Source: Orientallactaga sibirica (taxonomy: Eukaryota; Chordata; Mammalia; Rodentia; Dipodidae). Taken from it: 64,000 nucleotides of DNA. The stretch is taken from the NCBI GenBank assembly GCA_036365145.1, contig JAEOAD010000025.1, positions 30,079,001 to 30,143,000 on the forward strand, in the 5' to 3' direction. Below the pieces are notes generated by a model. The model was not told the DNA's origin, did no database searches, and saw nothing but the letters and a program-made list of their open reading frames with translations. Within the stretch, counting starts at the first letter, position 1, and the number at the start of each line of letters is the position of its first letter. The position numbers and the translations under genes are program-made. Below are positions 11,423 through 22,931 of the stretch, piece after piece.

Positions 11423-12763
11423 CAAAATTTTGTAGTTGCTGCTCCAACCCCAGCTGATTCCGGCCAGAAGTCTGTGCATGGATGAACGCTGCACCTGGAG
11501 CACATCCCAGTGCCCCAGAGAAGCAAGTCTGACACCTCACTAAATGGAACTGGTTGAATTCTCCTATTTTACTCCTCTCCCTGCCCAAATTCCACTAACA
11601 GAAAGCAAAACAATGCAAATGGCTCTCAGGAATAAAGAAAACAGGAGAAAATGAGAGCCGACAAAAGAGGTCAACACAAATGTGGGGAGCAGGTGAGTAA
11701 ATAGCAGCTGGCTTACCACAGTGGAAAAACTAAACTGTCAGGAGAGGCAGAGGGAGTCAGTAGTCACTGTTCCTAACAATGTCAGACAATCCTGTGGCCG
11801 TGCTGAACACATCTCCTCTCACGTGTTTCCCTCCCCACTGTGCAGATAGAAGCCATTCTTGCCACCTCTGCACAAGATGATACTTTCCTTGCTGGAGAGG
11901 TTGAACCAGGCAGATCTGAGAGCAAGACTGATTGGATAACTGAAGTGCTAAGCACTGAAGCAAAATTTTCTTTCTGTTGCCAAATTTTGGAATGAATTAT
12001 TGATTACTGTTGAAGAAGACTTGGGAGCAAGAGCATTGGAAAAGGGAAGGAGACTTGACTTGAAAAAAGTATGAGAAAAAAAAAGAGTATGAGGAAATCC
12101 AATACAGGAGGGCTGACTTACCCAGTTAAGAAGAGCCATGTTTAAAGAAAAAGAAGATCCCAGAGATTCAAGCCACTACGTTTACCTTGCTTGAGAGGGA
12201 GTCAACCTTGACAATAGCACAGAACGTTTTCCTAAAGACAGGTGACTGGGGACTCCAACCTGGAAGTTCAATGTTGGATAAAGAACATGGAAAGCCAAAT
12301 AGACTGTTTGATGCACATGTGACCCAATGTTGGATGCAATGATGAACTTACACAAGTGACGTGTAGCCACTGTTTGCGTTTGCCAAAACACTGTGAGGAC
12401 TGTATCAGAAGGTCATGGAAACTGTGAACACCTATCGTCTGTCCATACAGCCCAGGAGGGCCTGGGAAGATGCCCTTGTCTTGGAGAAACTTGGTGGTGC
12501 TCCTCTGTAGGCCGTGTTGCCATGGAACCGCATCTTCTGTTGTCACTGAGGATGACGGCGGTCTAGAATGAGGTGTTGCTGGTACTTCACTGTCAGAAGA
12601 GGAAGGACACCTGTCCATCAAGGGATACAAAGAGAGGATGACAGTCTGAGTGCCTTCCCCACAAATAGTTCTAGAGGGTAACCTAGCAGATTGTGGAATT
12701 CTTAGGGTGAGATAGCTGGTCAGAATTCTGTTTAACTTATTAATATAGAAAAATGATTAAAAA
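11423..12763. other. Unique sequence, no gene recognised
   Basis: A 120-codon minus-strand frame (12268-12630) has no recognisable motif. No repeats recognised. Confidence 0.4.
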
Positions 12764-12905
12764 CGCTGGGTGTAGGGTACACACCTTTAATCCCACACTC
12801 GGGAGGCTGAGGTAGAAGGATCACTGTGAGTTCAAGGCCAGTCTGGGCCTCAGAGTGAGTTCCAGATCATCCTGGGTTAGAGTGAGACATTGCTTCCCAA
12901 AAAAA
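12764..12905 (+). repeat. B1 SINE
   Basis: Sense B1 with a short A-tail (ttcccaaaaaaag). Confidence 0.87.
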
Positions 12906-12907
12906 GT

Positions 12908-13140
12908 GGGGCTAGGGAGATGGATCTGTGGTTAAGGTGCCTGCAAAGCCCAATGACCTGGGTTCAATTCCCCAGAAACCAGGTAAAGCCAGATGCACAA
13001 AGTGGTGCATGCATCTGGAGTTCATTTGCAGTGGCTAAAAGCCCTGGTGTGTCCATTCTCTCTGTGTCTCTCTTCTATCACTTTTTCTGCTTGCAAATAA
13101 ATAAAAATAAATTTAAAAAAAGAAAGAAAAGAAAAGAAAT
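12908..13140 (+). repeat. Dip-type SINE
   Basis: Sense, full length with an aaataaataaaaataaattt tail. It lies directly after the B1 A-tail, so it probably inserted into that tail. Confidence 0.87.
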
Positions 13141-13218
13141 AAGATTAATATCTGGCAATTAGAATAGGGCTTTCAAAGTAGGCTTTGAATTGGACATTGG
13201 TTATCCTGAACCTGAAAT

Positions 13219-13259
13219 TTTCTTTCTCTTTCTCTTTTCTTCTTTTTCTTTCTTTCTTT

Positions 13260-13299
<40 letters not shown>
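13219..13299. repeat. (CTTT)n microsatellite
   Basis: Tetranucleotide run grading into the T-tail of the next antisense B1. Confidence 0.9.
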
Positions 13300-13461
13300 T
13301 TTTTTTTTTTTTTTTTTGGTTTTTCAAGGTAGGGTCTCACTCTAGCTCAGGCTGACCTGGAATTCACTCTGTAGTCTCAGGGTTGCCGTGAGCTCATGGT
13401 GATCCTCCTACCTCTGCCGCCCGACTGCTGGGATTAAAGGCGTGCGCCACCATGCCCGGCT
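13300..13461 (-). repeat. B1 SINE
   Basis: Antisense, close to the local B1 consensus. Confidence 0.9.
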
Positions 13462-13479
13462 GAAATTTTCTTTTCTTTT

Positions 13480-13487
13480 AAAAATTT

Positions 13488-13530
<43 letters not shown>

Positions 13531-13700
13531 TTTGACACAGAGAGAGAATATGGGCATGCCAGGGCTTCTAGCCACTGCAAATGAACTCCAGATGCATGTG
13601 CCCCCTTGTGCATCTGGCTTATGTGGGTCCTGGAGAATCGAACTGGGATCCTTTGGCTTTGTAGGCAAATGCCTTAAGTGCTAAGCCATTTCTCCAGCCC
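13480..13700 (-). repeat. Dip-type SINE with expanded (TTTA)n tail
   Basis: The antisense tail at 13488-13532 is eleven perfect TTTA units, followed by body and head complement ending in tttctccagcccc. Confidence 0.9.
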
Positions 13701-13711
13701 CATCTTTAAAA

Positions 13712-13913
13712 AAATTTTTTTAGTTTTATTTATTTATTTGACAGAGAAAGAGAGAGAGAGAGAGAATGGGCGCGCCAGACCCTCCAGCCACTGCAAACTC
13801 CAGATGTGTGCATCCCCTTGTGTATCTGGCTAATGTGGGTCCTGGGGAAATTGAACCTGGGTCCTTTAGCTTTGCAGGCAAATGCCTTAACCACTAAGCC
13901 ATCCCTCCAGTCC
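13712..13913 (-). repeat. Dip-type SINE
   Basis: Second antisense copy in tandem with the previous one; its GA run is at 13744-13766. Confidence 0.88.
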
Positions 13914-13945
13914 TAAAATTTTCTTTTTTAAGACTTACAATTCCT

Positions 13946-14107
13946 GGGCTGGAGAGATGGCTTAGAGGTTAAACGCTTGCCTATGAAGCCTAAGGACCCC
14001 GGTTCAAGGCTCGATTCTCCAGGACCCACGTAAGCCAGATGCACAAGGGGGTGCATGCATCTGGAGTTCGTTTGCAGTGGCTGGAGGCCCTGGCGCACCC
14101 ATTCTCC

Positions 14108-14139
<32 letters not shown>

Positions 14140-14203
14140 ACCTGGCTATTTCTGCATCTCTCTCTTTCAAATAAATAAATAAAAAATAAAATATTAAAAA
14201 AAA
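13946..14203 (+). repeat. Dip-type SINE with perfect target-site duplication
   Basis: Sense, full length: head, body, (CT)n, tctctctttc and an (AAAT)n/A tail. The 15-bp direct repeat agacttacaattcct at 13931-13945 and 14204-14218 brackets it exactly, showing L1-style insertion. It defines the element's true ends, which helps delimit other copies. Confidence 0.95.
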
Positions 14204-14221
14204 AGACTTACAATTCCTGTA

Positions 14222-14560
14222 TATTGTTTATTTTTCTCACTACTGTGACAAAATACCTGACAAAGGCAACTTGGAAGGAAGGCTAGGAGGGAGGGAAGGA
14301 GGATTTCCTTTGGCTCACAGTTTGAGGGTGCAGCCCATCAGGAGGGGAACTGTAGTGGCAGAAGTGTGGGACAGCTCCGTGATGTCGCATGCACATTCTG
14401 GAAGGAGAGATGCAGTGCAGGTGCCCAGCAAGCTCTCTCTTTTCACACCGTCCAGGACTCCAGCCCATGGACTGGTGCCTCTAGCTAGGACAGGTCCTTC
14501 CACCGCAGTTAATCCAGTCTAGAAAATCCCTCACATTGACAACTGAGATTAACCATCACA
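14222..14560 (-). mobile_element. MaLR-type LTR, antisense
   Basis: The landmarks ctactgtgacaaaatacctgac, ggctcacagtttgagggtgcag and a following purine-rich part fit antisense MaLR LTRs. The far end is lost. Confidence 0.55.
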
Positions 14561-15365
14561 CTCACAATTTCCAGTCACAATTTCTCTCTTTTTGAGCGAT
14601 CACATATCCTATGGCCTCACACTCTAGGTCCATATAATATCAAAGTTGGGTGAAAAGTTTGTACGTGTGATGCCATTGCATGCATGGAATTTCTCCTAAG
14701 CTTATACCACTATGAAGGGACATGCTGTTTTCAGCCAAGGAAGAAATAACCCAGCACCAAAATCTTATCTGAAGGGTCTGCACTCCAGGGCCACCATTGG
14801 CACCAACTCTCTGAGTAACAGGTGGATCTCTTCAGTGAATTGCAAACTGCAGTGTCTCTTGCCTCTCTATGATGCACCACCATTTGAGTGCAGGTGGGAC
14901 TTTGTAAATAGGTTACATTAAAAAACCTAAGTTTTTTTGCAAGTCAAATTAAGACTTTGCCTCAGTCAACCTTTAGGATTACCTAGGCAGGCTTTGCTAA
15001 TTACCTAAGTCTTTTGAAGCTGGGTCCAATTGGTCACAAACCGAGAGGTCAGAAGGGTTTGCAGTACAAAGAATGATCCAGGAGCTGTTGCTGGTGGTGA
15101 AGATGGAGTGGGCCAAGTGGGAAAACATGCAGCTGGAGTCCACGACTGGAAATAGGACCTGGCTGGTAGCCAGCCAGGACGTGGCCCACCTTTACAAGGA
15201 ACAGAGTTCTCAATGATCAGGTGGGCTTGTCAGAGGATTCTGATCTGATGAGAACACAACTCAGCCTATACCTGGATTTCAGTCTTGTGAAAACTTAAGC
15301 GGAAAATCTGACCATGGCAGAGTAGATTTTTGACCTACAAAATTAGGAATTGAGAAATTAATATA
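14561..15365. other. Mostly unique sequence
   Basis: No repeat recognised apart from a small unexplained open frame at 15073-15216, listed separately. Confidence 0.4.
15073..15216 (+). other. Small unexplained open frame (47 codons)
   Basis: ATG at 15073, TGA at 15214-15216. The frame stays open upstream to about 14990. The deduced peptide starts MIQELLLVVKMEWAKWEN and looks helical. I do not recognise the family and see no clear splice sites. It could be an exon relic, part of an old transposon or chance. Confidence refers only to the frame existing, not to its being a gene. Confidence 0.2.
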
Positions 15366-15544
15366 TTTTAAAAAATATTTTCATTTATTAATTTATGAAA
15401 GAGAAAGAGAGAGAATGGGCATGCCAGGGCCTCTAGCCACTGCAAATGAACTCCAGACACATGTGCCATCATGTGTATCTGGCTTATGTGAGTTCTTAGG
15501 CTTTTCAGGCAAGCACCTTAACTGCTAAGACATCTCTTTAACCC
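15366..15544 (-). repeat. Dip-type SINE
   Basis: Antisense. Part of the head-proximal body is missing (atgtgagttcttaggc). Confidence 0.83.
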
Positions 15545-15554
15545 CAATATTGTT

Positions 15555-16252
15555 TTTAAAAAATATTTATTTATTTATTTGAGAGAGAGAGAATGAGACA
15601 AAGAAGGGCCTCCTGCTGCTGCAAACAAACTCTAGGTGCTGGAAAACAGAATGTGAAGGGCACAATCGATCTGGTTAACAGCCTCCTGTGCAGCCCTGGC
15701 CTTTAGGCACACATAGTGGCACAAGCTGATCTTCCTGACAGATAAAGGAGAAGTCCCAGGAATCATTATTCCTTATTAATTAATGCCTTATTGCCAAATG
15801 CAGGTGTTTTCTGTTGTCTGAGGAATGGGATGACCCCTCTGTGCAATGTACCGTGACCTTCCTGTATCTCTCTGTTTCTAAATACCTTTGTGAGTACACA
15901 GCATAGACTGTTTCTTGCCTCAGTTCTGCCTATGTGTCCTATGTAATGAATACCTTGGGATTTCTTGTAATAAAAGCTGACCCTCCAAACAGTTTGGGGC
16001 TCATGCCGAGATCCTGACCTCTGGGGTGAAGACCTGGTGCACCAGCCTTTCTTCTTTTTCTTTCTTTTTTACCCAATAAAACTTTGCCTCACATTCCGTG
16101 AGTCGATGGTCCTACTTGTGTGACACCAGACCCCATAACAGTGCATGTGCCACCTTGTGCATCTGGCTTTACGTGGGTACCAGGGAATAGAACTAGGCCC
16201 ATCAGGCTTAGTAAGCAAGCTCCTTTAACTGCTGAGCTATCTCTCCAGCCCT
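15555..16252 (-). repeat. Dip-type SINE split by an LTR
   Basis: An antisense Dip whose tail-side half (15555-15639) and head-side half (16141-16252) are separated by a 501-bp LTR. The two halves join in register across the repeated gtgc at 15636-15639 and 16141-16144. Confidence 0.88.
15640..16140 (+). mobile_element. Solo LTR, class I ERV (ERV1-like)
   Basis: A 501-bp LTR running from TGGAAAACAG to CCCCATAACA, with TG...CA ends and a 4-bp duplication gtgc on each side, as expected for gammaretrovirus-like (class I) elements. A polyadenylation signal occurs in gtaataaaagctgacc near 15968, and a second AATAAA near 16075 follows a T-rich run. There is no coding sequence, so it is a solo LTR. 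The host Dip element gives an upper limit on its age. Family name not determined. Confidence 0.85.
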
Positions 16253-16254
16253 AA

Positions 16255-17545
16255 AATTGTTTGGAGCTAAGAAGTTTGTTATAGTTTATGGCATAACAAT
16301 AGAAAATACATTCTGAGCTCGTGTGCTTAAAAGCAAAGCATGGCACTGAAGCTTGATCTTTATTAGAATGTGATGTTGTGGTGGAACAGAAATAAAGGAA
16401 AAGTGGAGTGAGGGAGCTTATTAAGGACACCTGCTTTTTGGTATTGGAGTACTGTTTATTGAGAGACATACAAATATAATGGTGGCTTCTAGGGACAGCT
16501 TTTCTTCTGACAAAGGGATAATGAATTGTAGCTTTGTCACAGGTTCTCCCCTTTGGGTGTTAATTCTCTGCACTTGCTCTGTGTACATGAGTGTGTCTGG
16601 GGGGGTGGTCTTGCTCCTCAGCACCCACAGGAAATCCACTGGGCGACAGGTGAGGTGTGCTTGTGCACATGCACTGAGGTGTTGCTGGCGTGCTTATGCG
16701 ACGCTGCAGGGCGGGCTGGGCTGGAGCAAGAGGCCACATAAAGAGGGAGTCTGAAGGGGTGCATTAAGTGGCCTCACGGTGTTCCTTTTTATGTGGAGGC
16801 AGCTGAGGGCGTGGTTAGGTTTCTTTTATTTTGTTTTTCTCTAACCATTTCTTTGACAGAGATCACACACTGCACTTGTGACATCTATCATACAACCTTT
16901 GATCTGTAGGCATTTTCTGAAGAGTAAAAATACAGATCTGTGATGTTAACCTTTCTGAAGTGGGATGTGCACTGGCCTTTGCCTGCACTTGCTTTAGAGC
17001 ATCTCCTTTCCTCTTTCAGTCTCTGTGTTCGGGGGACTAGAGAAACTTTATTCTTCTGGCCAGCATCACGCTACTAAGAGTATCACAGAGAAGTATTTTT
17101 CCAGAAGTCTCCTAGCAGATATGCTGTCATGTCTTCTTGCCAGAACAGCATCATCTTTTCTCTTAGCTGTGAGAGAAGCTGGACAAGGCAGTGTCCGGTC
17201 TGTCCCCAGGTGGGTTTTGGCAGCAGTGAAGAAGGGGATGGGAGGGCTGTTGGAAAGGCGACCCAGCAATGACTTCCTGTTTTCTTCACTCCAGTCCGTC
17301 CTGTATGCATGAGACTTTACCTGACCACAACGGGAGCCTCTCCTCAGCCATGCATTTGCATGTCAGTGACAGGCCAGGCAATTTCCATTCACAGTTCATC
17401 TCATCCATTACGCACTGATACTTGCTGTGCCACGCCATAGGATGACCTCACTATTGAGTTCAGAGGGGGACTTTCTTCCCACTGAACCCTGGCTAAGATG
17501 CGGGTCACAACTTTGACTTATACAATTTAAAAACAGGGTTTTTTT
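16255..17545. other. Unique sequence, no gene recognised
   Basis: Overlapping frames on both strands at 17025-17312 show no recognisable domain. No repeats recognised. Confidence 0.4.
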
Positions 17546-17547
17546 TC

Positions 17548-17697
17548 CTTCTAATTTTTTTGAGGTAGATTCTTACAGTAGCCCAAGCTGACCTGGAACT
17601 CACTCTGTAGTCTCAGGCTGGCCTCAAACTCATAGCAATCCTCCTACCTCTGCCTCCCGAGTACTGGGATTAAATGCATGCACCACTATGCCTGGCT
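17548..17697 (-). repeat. B1 SINE
   Basis: Antisense B1 with a short T-run (aatttttttgaggtag). Confidence 0.87.
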
Positions 17698-17927
17698 AAA
17701 AACAGTTTTTAGTTTAAATATTTGTTGTGTGTTAAGTTTGGCTACTTTATATATTTATTACTTGTCAACCTCTGAACCACAGGTAGGTTCTGACAGCTTG
17801 TAAATGCCAGGAAAGAAATCAATTGCATATTTACTGAATAAATTGCATACAAAGAAACAGATTAAGTATGCACAAGAAACGATTTTACTCTTTAAAGCAT
17901 TAAACATTTCTAATTTTAGTTATTTTA

Positions 17928-18057
17928 AAAATATTTATTTATTTGAGGGGGTGGGTGCACCAGGTCTTCCTGCAGTGCTAGCAACCCCCCAGACACATAC
18001 CACTTTGTGCATCTGGCTTTATGTGGGCACCTTAACGGCTGAGCCGCTCTAACCCAC
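17928..18057 (-). repeat. Dip-type SINE (internally deleted)
   Basis: Antisense copy missing the segment after ggctttatgtgggc; it jumps straight to accttaacggctgagcc. Confidence 0.78.
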
Positions 18058-18061
18058 CTTG

Positions 18062-18254
18062 GGTTTTTTTCTTTTCTTTTCTTCTCTTTTCTTTTTTTTT
18101 TTTTGAGGTAGGGTCTCCCTCTAGCCCAGGCTGACCTGGAGTTCACTATGTAGTCTCAGGGTGGCCTTGATTTCACAGTGATCCTCCTACCTTCTGATGA
18201 TCCTTCTGCCTCCTGAGTGCTGGGATTAAAGGTGTGTGCCACTATGCCTGGCTC
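18062..18254 (-). repeat. B1 SINE with internal duplication
   Basis: Antisense B1 in which gatcctcctacct is followed by a near-repeat, gatgatccttctgcct, making it about 25 bases longer than its neighbours. Confidence 0.87.
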
Positions 18255-18271
18255 TCCACTTCAGGTATTTT

Positions 18272-18487
18272 TTAAAACAAACTTTATTTATTTATTTGCA
18301 AGCAGAGAGAGATAGAAGAGAGACAGAGAGAGAGAGAATGGGCACACTAGGGCTGTTTGCTACTGCAAACGAACTCCAGACTCATGTGCCCCTTGTGCAT
18401 CTGGCTTACGTGGGTCCTGGGGAATTGAACCTGGATCCTTTGGCTTTGCAGGCACATGCCTTAACCACTGAGCCATCTCTCCAGTTC
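18272..18487 (-). repeat. Dip-type SINE
   Basis: Antisense, with tail ttatttatttatttgcaagc, GA-rich stretch, body and head. Confidence 0.88.
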
Positions 18488-18529
18488 CAATTTTTGATTA
18501 AGATTTTTACTTAGTATCCAACAGGAAGA

Positions 18530-18720
18530 GGCCTGCTGGAGGAGGTGGATCCCTGCGGGGAGATCTTGAGTCTACTGTGTATTCAGAGCCAGCTTGGGTT
18601 GTTCTCTCTGCTGTGGCTGTATGATGAAGTGAGCCGGCTTCTTCCACCATGATGAAGCTTCCCCTGGAAACTGCAAGCCTTGAGAATTAGATTCATCTAT
18701 ATTAAGAGCAGTGCCTCCAA
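18530..18720 (+). mobile_element. Possible MaLR LTR fragment
   Basis: The order ttgttctctctgctgtggc, gtgagccggcttcttccacc, atgatgaagcttccc and actgcaagcc resembles sense MaLR LTR sequence near its polyadenylation region. The AATAAA part is lost. Confidence 0.4.
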
Positions 18721-18927
18721 TAACTAATTACCTTGCATAAGCCCCCCCCTTTAAAGATTTTACCACCTCTCAACAGAACCATTAGAAGTTCCAGACTTTT
18801 AATTCATGAACCTTTGGACAGACATTATTAAGCACACCAGACCAAAACAATGGGATTTCTTTTCAAAATAGAATTTTAGTCATCACTACTCCTGACTGAG
18901 AACATTCATGTTACGAAGTATTTAAGG

Positions 18928-18965
18928 GCTGGAGAGAAGAATCAGGGTTAAAGGTGCTTGGGCCC
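18928..18965 (+). repeat. Dip head-like fragment
   Basis: gggctggagagaagaatcagg then gttaaaggtgcttg matches only the first ~35 bases of Dip, diverged, with no body. Confidence 0.45.
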
Positions 18966-19126
18966 TAACTTTTTTTAAGGCCAGCCAGGGACTGGCTGCG
19001 TTCAGAGTGGAGAGGAGGAAAGGGGGCTCTGAACCACCCGACAGGAGAAAGAAATTGTTTGAAGTCTTTCTTGGGGAACAGGAGGAAGGGGAGGATCTCA
19101 CACTGAGATGTATGAGGTGATTGGTT

Positions 19127-19345
19127 TAATCAGGGTTTGTGGGGAGTCCAGGAAAGTTCTTGAATCCCAAACGCTTAGTTCGTGTCTGCTTTTAACCAAA
19201 TAATTGGCTAAAATAGACTGAGAAGGATAATTATTAAATTATTATATTTATTTAGGAAAGTCTAAAGTCAAGAGAAGAAAAATCAATATACCTATGTGGT
19301 CAGAGAGCTCACGTAGGGGGCCTGGAAGAGACATAACGAGAGTTA
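19127..19345 (+). mobile_element. LTR-like repeat, copy 1
   Basis: Shares an ordered series of blocks with 21690-21890: ggagtccaggaaagttcttga, then gactgagaagga-aattattaa, attattatat-tatttagg and a gagcctgg-like end. Both copies lie on the same strand. The sequence beyond differs because a B1 and a (GA)n sit at 19352-19558. Confidence 0.5.
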
Positions 19346-19351
19346 GAGAGT

Positions 19352-19495
19352 TGGGAGTGGTGGTGCACACCTTTAATCCCAGCACTTGGGAGGCTGAGGT
19401 AGGAGGATCAGTGTGAGTTCAAGGCTACCCTGAAACTAATTGCAGGTCAGCCTGGGCTAGAGCAAGACTCTGTCTCCAAAAACAAAACAAAACAC
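19352..19495 (+). repeat. B1 SINE
   Basis: Sense B1 with tail aaaaacaaaacaaaacac. Confidence 0.88.
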
Positions 19496-19498
19496 AAT

Positions 19499-19558
<60 letters not shown>
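19499..19558. repeat. (GA)n microsatellite
   Basis: About 60 bases of GA with one C interruption, following the B1 tail. Confidence 0.92.
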
Positions 19559-19559
<1 letters not shown>

Positions 19560-19561
<2 letters not shown>

Positions 19562-21580
19562 CTAGAGAGGAAGGAAAAGAAAGCACAAAGAGTTCCTGCC
19601 ATGTGGAGGATAGGTGGGGGTAAACAGCCCAAGACAAGGAAAGCTTACCAGAACTTTGAAGTTCAGGAGCTGGCCAAGAAAGTTTGCCCTCTCCTGGTGA
19701 CCTTATGGCGGTGGGCCCTACCTTCTGGCTCAGGCGAGTCAGAGAGACAGCTGATTGGTCTGGTCTAGAAGCTGGCTCAGGAAGAGGCTAGCCATGATGC
19801 CAAGTTCTGGGGCTTGAACTTGACCAACCACAATGTCAGAATTAGATTTAAGTTCTAGAAAGGGGACCTCCCTCCCAGGAGGGGATCAGTTTGTTTGTGG
19901 AAAAACAGAGCTAGGGAAGAGATAGGAAGTCAGATCATCCTTTGATCTCTAGCAAAGTGGAGACTGCAAGGATAGGTCCAAAGACATTCCTGCTTCTTAC
20001 TTTCAGGGACCCAGTCTCCCTAAACTACCTAACAAAGCTCCCTCCCTCTCAGGTTTATTCTAGTGAAGAGCTGGACTGTTGTTGCATCCCCCCCCCACCC
20101 CAGGAGTGCTTTCATCCTAGCTCTGGGTCAGCAGGTGGTGCCTGGGAGGGAGGGAGGAGTTGTTTTTCCTCTCTTCTCCAATGCAGAAGGGCCCAGGAAT
20201 GATCGGAACTGAAGGTGTGGATTCTAAGATCCCAGACCTATGCTGCTGCTACCTATTAGGGAGGAGAGAGAGCACCAGTCCTTGAAATCTCAATTTCTAG
20301 AACAGAAGATAGTTTCTTGTCCGAGTTAGAGTAGTGCCCAGCGGGAGGAGGGGAGAGGGAGATGGAAGAAGAGACTGCCTACATTCGTACACTGATGTCA
20401 GTCCTCAGTAAGCAACACTGGATGATGCGCGTTGCTTCCCTGTGTCTTTGAATAATTTGTAAAACTTCACTGGGACAAAATGTCTCTATTTAAAAGTAAG
20501 AGGATTGTTAATACTGACTTCCTTCTCTGTGCATGGGTTTAAATTAATTCTATACATTTTCCAGCCTACACTGAAGGTGCTAAGCACAGATTTTAGTATT
20601 TCTGTACCATATGTATATTTCAGTTGAAAGAGTATTTTTATTTTTCTCATGGCCTCTCCAAAATATTTCAGAACCAGTTGCATAATATTGAAAAGTGGTA
20701 TCTTGAAAATAATCTCAACTCTAATTTCACTTTCCAAGAATTGTAAAATGTGGGACATTTGTAATGATCTCCATTGAGCCAGTCTCCTTGGGAGCGTTTC
20801 ATCATCTCAGAACTTCCCAGCAAAACTACAGCTCATTCATATGTGGTAACTTGTAAAGTAAGGTCATTCCCAGGCAGCTGGGAGGGTAACACAGACACAG
20901 GCCAGGAAAGGCCATGGCTTTGGGAAATGACAGCTGGAGGCTGCCAAAGATAGGTGGAGTGGGGAAACAGCACAGCAATTCACAAAGCTTGGGCAGATCC
21001 AGGAGGCAAGGGGAAGAACGACAAAGGAAGTGTCCCTCCAGTACAGGTCAAAGGATGAGAAGACTATAGCCACAGGCCGAGAAGCAAGGCTGGGGGCAGT
21101 CTAGAAACGTTTGTATTCCTGCCTGGATTACTGTTTTGCCACCAAGTACTGCTTAGTCAATAACTAAGTATTTCAATAGTTGAGCTAGGGAGCAGAAATC
21201 AATAGGAAGAGAAGTGGAGGTGGGAGAAGTCACACCTGGCTGCTGGGTTTGATGGGCTACCTGCAGGCTTCCTTATGACTTGTTTAACAAGCCTGTGATT
21301 AGTGTAGCAAGGCTGAGTGGAAAGCAATGAATCACTCCTGGGAGCTGTGGCAAGCCATCTTTGTGACAGTGGGGAACATGGGAAATGCAATGTCCTCACC
21401 CTGCTGAGAATCCCAGCAAGTTCACCTCACCCAGCCCAAGCCTTCGCTTCCTGTTGTGTTTTTCTGTTGTTTTGCTCTGAATTCTAGTTAATGTCACCAA
21501 AATATTAGCCTATCTTCTAATCTTCAAATCTGCTGTGTGGCTGGCTGAGTTGAAGGTTTATCAGAAGAGGAAAAGAATGA
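19560..21580. other. Unclassified sequence
   Basis: No SINE recognised. The first ~500 bases may be the internal or LTR remainder of the repeat at 19127, since the same kind of sequence flanks copy 2, but I cannot align it. No coding evidence. Confidence 0.35.
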
Positions 21581-21584
21581 ACTG

Positions 21585-21655
21585 GGGATGTAGCTGGCAG
21601 TGTTGTCTAGCACACGTAGGGCCCTGGGTTTGGTCTTCAGCACAGACAAAATACA
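21585..21655 (+). repeat. ID-like SINE
   Basis: actggggatgtagctgg, tctagcacacgtaggg and ccctgggtttggtcttcagc follow the tRNA-Ala-derived ID/BC1 pattern, diverged. Confidence 0.65.
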
Positions 21656-21685
21656 AGGGGTAACTGGTCAAAAGTTTCATGAATT

Positions 21686-22269
21686 TGTAACAGGGTTCTC
21701 CAGGTTCAGGAAAGTCCTTGAACCCCAACCCCTAGGTTTGTTTCTGATTTTAATCAAAGAATTCAATACAGAAAAGACTGAGAAGGACAATTATTAAATT
21801 ATTATATATATTTAGGGAATACAGAGCCAAAGATAGACACCTACATGGTTCGAAATCCCACATGGAGAGCCTGGGAAAACCGTGGAAAGAAAAGAGAGAA
21901 AAGAAAGTTCAGAGTCCTGCCCTTTCGGGAGTTCGAGGGGATAAAGAGACCGTGTAGAAAGTAAGGGCTGGGGGCTCTGCCCTGGCTTAGCCCAGCTGGG
22001 TCCACCCAGCCTTTCTCCTCTCCTACTCCCTCCTCCAACTCTCCCTCAGCCTGCAGCTTCTTTCCTCCCCTTGATGCATGCCCTTCTTCCACCTCTCTCT
22101 CTCTTCCCATACTGGCAGTTCCTTCCAGCCACAAACACCTTGTGCCAGGTACCTCTCTTTTCCTCCTTCCGCTTAGGCCTGCTGCTCTGCTCAGAGTCCA
22201 TAATAAAGTACTCTTGATTTTAGCCCACATTGGTCTCAGAACCTCTATCTCAGACCCAAATACCTGACA
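21686..22269 (+). mobile_element. LTR-like element, copy 2
   Basis: Can be read as a 584-bp LTR from TGTAACAGGG to ATACCTGACA, with a polyadenylation signal in ccataataaagtactcttg at about 22198-22216 and a pyrimidine-rich middle. Its first 200 bases match 19127-19345. The flanks (gaatt versus cttcc) show no convincing duplication, so the boundaries are provisional. Class not determined. Confidence 0.5.
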
Positions 22270-22351
22270 CTTCCACTACCTTTATTACATTCCCTACCAT
22301 CAGCCTTTCCCCTGTACCTCTTTTTTTTAATGTTAACCATTCTTTTTTTCT

Positions 22352-22568
22352 TTAAAGATTCGTTATTTATTTATTTATTAGAGTCAGAGAGGGGATGGGG
22401 GAGAGAAAGAGAGAGAGAGTGGGTACACCAGGGCCTCTAGCCACTGCAAACGAACTCCAGATGCATGTGCCATCATGTGCATCTGGCTTACATGGGACCT
22501 GGAGAATCGAACTTGGGTCCTTAGGCTTCACAGGCATGAGCCTTAACCACTACACCATCTCTCCAGCC
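22352..22568 (-). repeat. Dip-type SINE
   Basis: Antisense, full length. Confidence 0.88.
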
Positions 22569-22768
22569 CCCCTGTACCTCTTTTATTCCTACATTTTGAG
22601 CACCTGCTAGTATATGATGGGAGACTTCAAGAGCAACGGACTATTCAGTGAATGTCAAGCAGAAATTACTCTGTCACTATTATATTCTTTATTCTTCTCT
22701 AGGAGTGTCATCAATTTGATATACAAGTCCATCTATTACTCTATCAAGACAGAGAAATGGCTGAGCAG

Positions 22769-22931
22769 GGTTTTTTTTTTTTTTTTTTTTTTTTTTTGGT
22801 AGTTCTCACTCTAGCCCAGGCTGACTTAGAATTCACTCTGTAGTCTTAGGGTGGCCTTGAACTCATGGCAATCCTCCCACCTCTGCCTCCCAAGTGCTGG
22901 GATTAAAGGCATGCACCACCACGCCCAGCTC
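22769..22931 (-). repeat. B1 SINE
   Basis: Antisense with a T-run of about 28. It lacks a few bases of the gaggtagggtc block. Confidence 0.88.

Noticed and set aside
21841..22230. 129-codon minus-strand frame
   Set aside because: Lies inside the LTR-like copy 2 pyrimidine-rich region; no retroviral or host protein motif.
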